From positions 1-64,000 of the forward strand of contig JAHWKY010000014.1 of the NCBI GenBank assembly GCA_019347575.1: a stretch of 64,000 nt of DNA, in the 5' to 3' direction. Every line of letters begins with the position of its first letter. Positions within the stretch are counted from its first letter, which is position 1. The stretch comes from Actinomycetota bacterium. Lineage in GTDB: Bacteria > Actinomycetota > Nitriliruptoria > Nitriliruptorales > Nitriliruptoraceae. The notes beneath the pieces were generated by a model that did not search any database, was not told the DNA's origin, and saw only the letters and a program-made list of their open reading frames with translations. Below are positions 59,100 to 64,000 of this stretch, one piece after another. A program made the translations under genes and the position numbers.

Positions 59100-59157
59100 G
59101 GGCACTCAGGCTGTGCTACCGCTTCGCTACTTGAGCACTAGGCCACCAAAAGTGCCC
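59100..59157. terminator. Structured intergenic element between convergent genes
   Basis: GGGCACT (59100-59106) pairs with AGTGCCC (59151-59157), enclosing a 44-base core that contains the second copy of the 27-base repeat and GCCTG/CAGGC. The stem's right arm touches the stop codon of the sugar transferase gene. It may be a bidirectional terminator or a small structured RNA. Confidence 0.4.
59113..59139 (-). repeat. 27-base dispersed repeat, copy 2 (inverted)
   Basis: Exact reverse complement of 23691-23717; matching CCTGAG continues outside the core at the same distance. The two copies are inverted with respect to each other and enclose 35.4 kb. Confidence 0.6.
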
Positions 59158-59822
59158 TAGCCGGCGCCGCGACCGACGGGCCAGAGCAGGACCGGGATGG
59201 TGCGCAGGAGGAGCACGACGTCGCGCCCCACCGATGGGTTGCGCGCGTAGTCGAGATCGAGCGCGACCCGTTCGTGGTCGGGCAGACGGTTGCGGCCCGA
59301 GACCTGCCAGGGGCCGGTCAGTCCCGGCGTGACCGCGAAGTAGGTCCCGAGGTCGGGACCGTACGCACTGAGCTCCGACGCCGACCAGCGTGGCCGCGGG
59401 CCCACCAGGCTCATGTCGCCGCGTAGGACGTTCAGCAGCTGGGGGAGCTCGTCGAGGCTGAGGACACGCAGGATCCTGCCGACCCGCGTCACCCGAGGGT
59501 CGTTGCGGAGCTTGCCGTGCTCCCGGAAGTGGTCGCGGTGATCGGGGTGGTCGAGCAGCGCCGTGATGCGCTCGTCGGCGCCGTCCACCATCGTCCGGAA
59601 CTTCAGGATGTGGAACGAGCGCCCGCCTCGGCCGTAGCGACGCTGCCGGTAGAGCACCGGCCCGCGTGAGCTGAGCGCGACCAGGAGCGCGACGAGGAGC
59701 CCGAGCGGCAGCAGCACGACGAGCGCCACCGACCCGACGGCCACGTCGAGGACCCGTTTCGACAGCGGTAGCGGTTGCGGCTCGGCATCTTCGATGACCG
59801 CGACCGGAGGAACGAGAGCCAA
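59157..59822 (-). CDS. Bacterial sugar transferase (polyprenyl-phosphate glycosyl-1-phosphate transferase)
   Basis: A 221-residue enzyme with one N-terminal membrane helix ([20 protein letters not shown]) and the catalytic block: [18 protein letters not shown], then [20 protein letters not shown] and [10 protein letters not shown] (catalytic Asp-Glu pair in LSLDELP). It loads the first sugar-phosphate on undecaprenyl phosphate and so starts a surface polysaccharide. TTG at 59822. It is last of a four-gene operon with three glycosyltransferases. Confidence 0.9.
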   Translation of the reverse strand: MALVPPVAVIEDAEPQPLPLSKRVLDVAVGSVALVVLLPLGLLVALLVALSSRGPVLYRQRRYGRGGRSFHILKFRTMVDGADERITALLDHPDHRDHFREHGKLRNDPRVTRVGRILRVLSLDELPQLLNVLRGDMSLVGPRPRWSASELSAYGPDLGTYFAVTPGLTGPWQVSGRNRLPDHERVALDLDYARNPSVGRDVVLLLRTIPVLLWPVGRGAG

Positions 59823-59907
59823 CTCACCGATGTGCTCGGTGAACGGGACACGTTCGACGACGGCGTCGGCGCTGACGGTCGACCTCCCCTTCGGACCGGG
59901 CGGAACG

Positions 59908-61035
59908 TTACACGCTGGCGCCGCCCGGTGTGGTCACGTCGCGGTAGACCCCCAGCGTCGCCCGAGCCATGAGCGCGACGTCGAAGCGCTCCGTGAGTTC
60001 CTCCGCTGCGGCACGCACCAGCCCGGAAGCGAGTCGATCGTCAGCGAGGACTCGCCGGACGGCCGCTGCCAGGACGACCGGATCGTCACGCGGGACGAGC
60101 AGGCCCGTCACCTCGTGCGTCACCACGTCGACGGTCCCGACGACGTCGGTGGCGACGACGGGGACGCCCGCCCGGAAGGCCTCCAGCGGCACGTACGGGG
60201 CTCCCTCCCACCGCGATGGCAACACGAGCACGTCGAACTGCGGCAGCAGCGCCGCGGCGTCCTCGACGTGGCCCAGCAGGTGGACCCGTGAGGACAGGTC
60301 GGTGGCGTGCACCTGGGCGGCGACGGCCTCGGCTCGGGGACCATCGCCGACCACCACGACGTGGACGTGGCTGGGGAGCAGACGGGCGGCCGTCACGAGC
60401 ACGTCGGGGCCCTTCTGCCGGGCGAGTCGGCCGACGAAGCCGACGATGGACGCATCGTCCGGCACCCCCCGCTCGTTGCGAAGGTTCCTCCCCGAGGGTC
60501 TGGGCGCCCGTGGGTCGATCCCGTTGGGGATCACCACCACCTGGTCCGGGCGCGCCGCCCCGGCTGCCAGGAGCAGGTCGCGCTCGCTGCTGGAGACGGC
60601 GACGATGGCGGTCGCGAGCGGTGCGAGCGAGCGTTCCACTAGGCGAACGGCGCGGGAGGGGTGCAGCCCGTTGGGGGTGTAGACGACCGCAGCCCGACGC
60701 GCGGCGGCGAGACGAGCGACGGTTCCTCCGACGGTGGCGTGACCGTGCACGACATCGGGCCGCAGGCGGGTGGTGAGGCGACGGACCTCGATGATGGCGC
60801 GCCCCAGGTCGGGGTGAAGGGGCTGGCGCCGCATCGGGGCGCGGTGGACCGTCACCCCGAGCTGTGCGAGCGCGCGAGCGGTGGCCTCCGGGTCGTGCTC
60901 TCCACGGATGCTCGGCTTCCGGGGTAGGACCACGTGGTGGTCCGCCGGGACGTGGCGCACCAGGTCGAGCAGGTGACGGCCGGTGCCGTGAGCCGTCGCC
61001 TCGATGACGTGCAGGACCTTCAACCGGTCAGGCAC
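59908..61035 (-). CDS. GT4-family glycosyltransferase
   Basis: A 375-residue GT-B glycosyltransferase: RLKVLHVIEATAHGTGRHLL at the start, VVIPNGIDPRAPRP, VGFVGRLARQKGPDVLVTAA and the nucleotide-sugar motif RWEGAPYVPLEAFRAGVPVV (E-x7-E). GTG at 61035 overlaps the upstream gene by 16 bases, indicating coupling. Confidence 0.9.
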   Translation of the reverse strand: MPDRLKVLHVIEATAHGTGRHLLDLVRHVPADHHVVLPRKPSIRGEHDPEATARALAQLGVTVHRAPMRRQPLHPDLGRAIIEVRRLTTRLRPDVVHGHATVGGTVARLAAARRAAVVYTPNGLHPSRAVRLVERSLAPLATAIVAVSSSERDLLLAAGAARPDQVVVIPNGIDPRAPRPSGRNLRNERGVPDDASIVGFVGRLARQKGPDVLVTAARLLPSHVHVVVVGDGPRAEAVAAQVHATDLSSRVHLLGHVEDAAALLPQFDVLVLPSRWEGAPYVPLEAFRAGVPVVATDVVGTVDVVTHEVTGLLVPRDDPVVLAAAVRRVLADDRLASGLVRAAAEELTERFDVALMARATLGVYRDVTTPGGASV

Positions 61036-62129
61036 GCGGCGTACACCTCCTCGGTCCTCGCCACGGTGGAGTCCCACGTGAACGTCCTCGCGCGGGAGCG
61101 GCCACGTGCCGTCAGGTCCGCGACGAGCTGGTCGTCGCGCGCCAGCTCATCCAGCGCCTCGGCCCAAACGCCGACATCCAGCACGTCGAGTAGCCACGCC
61201 CCGTCACCGACGACCTCGGGGATGGCACCGGTCCGCGCGGCGAGCACCGGTGTCCCCGCGGCCATCGCCTCGAGCGGTACCAGCCCGAAGCCCTCGTCGA
61301 GTGCGGGGTGGAGGACCGCTCTGGCACCGGCCACCAGGGCCGGGAGGTCGTCATCCGGGACGAACCCGACGAACCGCACCCGCTCGAGCACCCCGAGCTC
61401 CGACGCGACGTCCCGGAGCGACCGCTCGGCTCCGCCGGGAGGACCCGCGACGACGAGTGGGAGGTCAGAGCGCGCCCGCGCCAACGCTCGGACCGCGGTG
61501 ACGAGACCCTTGCGCGCCACGAGCCCGCCGAGGGCCAGCCAGTACCCCTCCGCCGGTAGGCCGAAGGGCACCGGCCCGCCGGGAGGCTGTCGGAAGCGAT
61601 CGTCCACGCCTTCGTGCACCACGTGCACGCGAGTCGGGTCCACAGGGAGCGCGCGTGACAGGCGGTCCGCGACGACGCGGGAGGGCACGATGACCGCCGC
61701 CGCCTCGGGCAGCCGTCTCGCGATGCCGCGGAACAGCAACCCCCCACGGCGCGGGGACCACCTCGGCTGCTCCAGCGGGAACAGATCGTGGACGGTGTAG
61801 ATGGTCGGTACGTCCGCCGGGACCGCGACGACGCCGTCAGCGACGTGCACGAGGTCGACGCTCGGCACCAGACGGTCGATGCGAGGTCGACCCGTCAGGG
61901 TCCATGCCGCCAGGACCCCGCGCCGGGTCCCGCCGATGCGCACGGTCGGGGCGGGCGCCCAGGACGGCGCCGCATCGCCGCGGTCGAACGGGGCGACGAG
62001 GACGACGTCGTAGACCTCCCGCCGCACCAGCCCGCCCGCGAGCTGCACGAGGTAGCGGCCGAGCCCCGTCATGTGCTCCAGCGGCGCATCGAGGCGGTGG
62101 GCAGCGAGCGCGACCAACGGGGCGGTCAC
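61020..62129 (-). CDS. GT4-family glycosyltransferase
   Basis: A 369-residue GT-B enzyme: GLGRYLVQLAGGLVRREVYD at the acceptor side, HVVHEGVDDRFRQPP, WLALGGLVARKGLVTAVRAL, and DEGFGLVPLEAMAAGTPVLA as the E-x7-E motif. GTG at 62129 overlaps the preceding stop (GTGA). The acceptor and sugar are not predictable. Confidence 0.9.
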   Translation of the reverse strand: MTAPLVALAAHRLDAPLEHMTGLGRYLVQLAGGLVRREVYDVVLVAPFDRGDAAPSWAPAPTVRIGGTRRGVLAAWTLTGRPRIDRLVPSVDLVHVADGVVAVPADVPTIYTVHDLFPLEQPRWSPRRGGLLFRGIARRLPEAAAVIVPSRVVADRLSRALPVDPTRVHVVHEGVDDRFRQPPGGPVPFGLPAEGYWLALGGLVARKGLVTAVRALARARSDLPLVVAGPPGGAERSLRDVASELGVLERVRFVGFVPDDDLPALVAGARAVLHPALDEGFGLVPLEAMAAGTPVLAARTGAIPEVVGDGAWLLDVLDVGVWAEALDELARDDQLVADLTARGRSRARTFTWDSTVARTEEVYAACLTG

Positions 62130-63214
62130 CTCGTCACCAGCCCCTCGTACAGGCGGACCCAGGTCTCGATCGTCGTCCCGGTCGAACCGTGTCGCGTACC
62201 AGGTGGGGTGCGGTCCGGATCCTCGGTGCCGAGGTCCAGGGCGCGCTGCAGGGCGGCCACCAGGGCGGCAACGTCCTCGACCGGCACGAACGAGATGGCG
62301 TCGCCGTCCGTGCCCTGCTCGCGGAGCGCTGGCAGATCGCTGGCGACCGCCGGGATGCCGACGCGGAGCGCCTGCGCGAACGCCAGTCCCTGGGTCTCGG
62401 TACGCGAGGGTTGCACGTACACGCGAGCGCGAGCGACGAGCGGCCAGGGATCATCGACGTGGCCCCGGAAGTGCACGGCACCGACCAGGTCGCGAGCCGC
62501 GGAGCGCTCGCGGAGTGCCCGCTCGTAAGCGGGTTGGTGCGGGTCCGCGGCACCCACGAGATCGAGTTCGATGTCGGGGCGCGAGGACCGGAGCTGCCCG
62601 ACCGCCTCGAGCAGCACGTCCTGGCCCTTGGTCGGATGCAGCCGGCCCACGGTGGCGATCCGGGCGGGGTCCCGAGGGTCCCACCTGACGGACGCCGGGC
62701 CGATGTGCCCTGCAACGACCGCGACCGGTGCCCCGAGCCCACGCAACCGCGCCGCCGCCGCAGCCGAGGGAGCGACCGCGAGGTGGACGATCGCGGCGCA
62801 CACGCGGTCGAGGGGGCGAGGCGCAGCGAGAGCGTGGGCGTGCCACACCACCTTCGCCCGGGCCAGCCGGGCGGGCACCCCGTACAGGAGCACCGCACGA
62901 TGGTCGTTGAGGTGCACCACGTCGGACCCTCGCAACGCGGTCGCCGAACGCCGCCAGTAGCCCGGCAGGCGGCTGAGTGCAGCCGCCCCGGCGCGCCCGC
63001 CGTAGGAGCTGAGCGGACCCGTGGCAGGGACGACGACGGTCGCTACCCCGTCCCGCGCGAGCGACCGGGTCAGCGGGCCCAGGGCCGGGGCGATGACGCG
63101 GACGTCCCACCCCGCACCGCGTAGCTCCGAGACCAGCCAGCGCAGCTGCGACTGACTACCGCCCCGCAGATGGGGGTAGGCATCCGCGAGCGTGATACGC
63201 CGTGCTCGGGTCAC
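62126..63214 (-). CDS. GT4-family glycosyltransferase
   Basis: A 362-residue GT-B enzyme: HLRGGSQSQLRWLVSELRGA, IATVGRLHPTKGQDVLLEAV and SRTETQGLAFAQALRVGIPA (E-x7-equivalent with Gln in the second position). It is the first gene of the operon; GTG at 63214. Together with the following genes it builds a short polysaccharide or lipid-linked oligosaccharide. Confidence 0.9.
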   Translation of the reverse strand: MTRARRITLADAYPHLRGGSQSQLRWLVSELRGAGWDVRVIAPALGPLTRSLARDGVATVVVPATGPLSSYGGRAGAAALSRLPGYWRRSATALRGSDVVHLNDHRAVLLYGVPARLARAKVVWHAHALAAPRPLDRVCAAIVHLAVAPSAAAAARLRGLGAPVAVVAGHIGPASVRWDPRDPARIATVGRLHPTKGQDVLLEAVGQLRSSRPDIELDLVGAADPHQPAYERALRERSAARDLVGAVHFRGHVDDPWPLVARARVYVQPSRTETQGLAFAQALRVGIPAVASDLPALREQGTDGDAISFVPVEDVAALVAALQRALDLGTEDPDRTPPGTRHGSTGTTIETWVRLYEGLVTR

Positions 63215-63437
63215 GCGGCCTCCAGCGCGCGGAAGCGGAGGGTGGGACAGCGCAGCCTACGAGAGCAGCCCGGCCACACCCACGCGCGCACCCCGACCCG
63301 GGGCGGGAGCCGCTTCGCCGTGCTGGACGAACGAGGTTGACGCATCCGTGCTCGACATGCTCTACAGTGTCCCGCCGACAGCATCCAGCACCATGACGCG
63401 CCGTCCCGGCACGGTCGGGCGCGGAAGAGGGGTAACC

Positions 63438-63896
63438 ATGAACCGGATCCCGATCATCACCGCGATCCTCACCGGGCTGCTGTTGCTGCTGCCCGCGGCC
63501 GGCCACGCGCAGGACTACCCGCCGACGTCAGGCGGGATCTCGGTCGCCTGCTCGTTCGACGGCACCACCGTCTCCTGCAGCGGCCGCGGCTTCCAACCCT
63601 CGAGCGAGGTGACCGCGCGGGTGTTCGCCGCCGGCTCCACGACCGCCCGCCGCACGGACACGCTGACCGCGAACGCGCAGGGCGAGGTCCTCCACCGCTT
63701 CGAGCCGGTGTGCGACGTGAACTCGATCGACGTCGAGATGAGCGGGACCGACGCCAACGGCAGCGCCGGCTCCGCCCGCGCGACCGTCGACATCTCGAAC
63801 TGCACGGGCGCGACGCCTCAGACCGGCGGTGGTGCGGCCCTGCTCGGACTGGTCGCGCTCGGCGGCTTCACGGCACTCGCCCGGCGTCGCCGCTGA
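63438..63896 (+). CDS. Small secreted protein with C-terminal sorting-like tail
   Basis: A 152-residue protein with a signal peptide (IPIITAILTGLLLLLPAAGH, cleaved after AQ), a beta-rich domain with Cys pairs (ACSFDGTTVSCSG; VCDV/NCTG), and the end TPQTGGGAALLGLVALGGFT then ALARRRR, a PxTG-type anchor. The overall shape resembles small cell-surface beta-sandwich proteins of actinobacteria. ATG at 63438 with GAAGAGGGG upstream. Function unknown. Confidence 0.75.
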   Translation: MNRIPIITAILTGLLLLLPAAGHAQDYPPTSGGISVACSFDGTTVSCSGRGFQPSSEVTARVFAAGSTTARRTDTLTANAQGEVLHRFEPVCDVNSIDVEMSGTDANGSAGSARATVDISNCTGATPQTGGGAALLGLVALGGFTALARRRR

Positions 63897-63909
63897 CCTC
63901 CCCAACCCC

Positions 63910-63939
63910 GTGATCCCGCGCCCGGTGGCGCGGGATCAC
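63910..63939. terminator. Strong bidirectional terminator hairpin
   Basis: Perfect 13-base stem GTGATCCCGCGCC / GGCGCGGGATCAC with a CGGT loop, 13 bases after the secreted-protein stop; its right arm includes the stop codon of the convergent partial gene. No T-tract follows on either strand. Confidence 0.75.
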
Positions 63940-64000
63940 TCGTTGGTCCCCGTCGCGTCGGTGTTCACGTGGACCTCGAGCGTGACCGGCCGGGTGACGT
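63936..64000 (-). CDS. 3' end of a gene cut by the window edge
   Basis: On the minus strand the window's last bases read VTRPVTLEVHVNTDATGTNE then a TGA stop at 63938-63936. The pattern of alternating hydrophobic and Thr/Val residues suggests a beta-rich or secreted protein. Only 20 codons are visible, so identity cannot be judged; the case for coding rests on the adjacent terminator and open frame. Confidence 0.45.
   Translation of the reverse strand, partial: VTRPVTLEVHVNTDATGTNE

Noticed and set aside
1-64000. CRISPR arrays, rRNA genes, insertion sequences and prophage genes
   Set aside because: No regularly spaced direct repeats, no conserved rRNA segments and no transposase or integrase motifs were found on reading both strands; the HNH gene is the only element-like gene.

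Overview
The window reads as a high-GC (about 70%) Actinomycetota chromosome segment. Supporting signs are abundant GTG/TTG starts, tight ATGA/GTGA gene overlaps, a DUF222/13E12-type HNH gene, an actinobacterial DUF6457 gene beside fdhD/mobA, bacterial Ku, a ydaO-type c-di-AMP riboswitch and a Nur-type nickel operator. A deep-branching lineage such as Nitriliruptoria is plausible but cannot be settled from sequence alone.

Layout. 1-1.7 kb: a mosaic of three unrelated broken genes (DinG-type helicase, an alphaproteobacterial-looking CobT piece, and a reversed universal stress protein). This must be checked as an assembly chimera before anything else there is believed. 1.8-6.4 kb: SF2 helicase, then a molybdenum-cofactor group (fdhD, DUF6457, mobA, moeA). 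6.4-10.5 kb: PAS-GAF histidine kinase with a stand-alone receiver, a flavodoxin-like protein, a VOC protein and a crotonase. 10.5-16.8 kb: two metal-uptake systems, each beside a Fur-family regulator: znuABC with a zur-like gene, and a CbiMN-Q-O ECF importer with a nur-like gene and a near-consensus Nur box. 16.8-23.6 kb: pH-type adenylate cyclase, alpha/beta hydrolase, SHMT-like PLP enzyme, frameshifted HNH gene, F420/NADP oxidoreductase-like protein, PfkB kinase. 23.8-31.9 kb: a compact complex-I-like membrane module (A, a degenerate B/D fusion, H, J, K, L, M, N) without C, E, F, G or I. 32-37.8 kb: two CPA2 cation/proton antiporters (one fused to a stress-protein domain), a lipoprotein and Ku. 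38-41 kb: an ECF sigma factor with a downstream membrane partner, and a MarR/YceI pair with three identical-type operators. 41-50.9 kb: a sulfatase-like membrane protein, an ArsR-arsenate reductase fusion plus a second arsenate reductase, a permease, two CrcB fluoride channels with DUF190, an AlkZ-like glycosylase and a secreted hydrolase with a sortase-like tail. 50.9-53.4 kb: hypC-hypD-hypE. 53.4-59.1 kb: an ion channel, a SufR-like regulator divergent from doxX-folE-FAD oxidoreductase, then a c-di-AMP riboswitch ahead of a stress-protein gene. 59.1-63.2 kb: a sugar-transferase/glycosyltransferase operon. The end holds a small secreted protein and the tail of a truncated gene.

How the parts fit. 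HypCDE (NiFe-hydrogenase maturation) gives a reason for nickel import, and the Nur box overlapping the cbiM promoter supports nickel rather than cobalt. FdhD, MobA and MoeA imply a molybdenum formate dehydrogenase encoded elsewhere. The riboswitch-controlled stress protein is of the same divergent subfamily as the domain fused to the CPA2 antiporter, which suggests c-di-AMP control of potassium/proton homeostasis. The most unusual system is the complex-I-like module, whose only peripheral-arm protein is a B/D fusion that appears to lack the N2 cluster cysteines.
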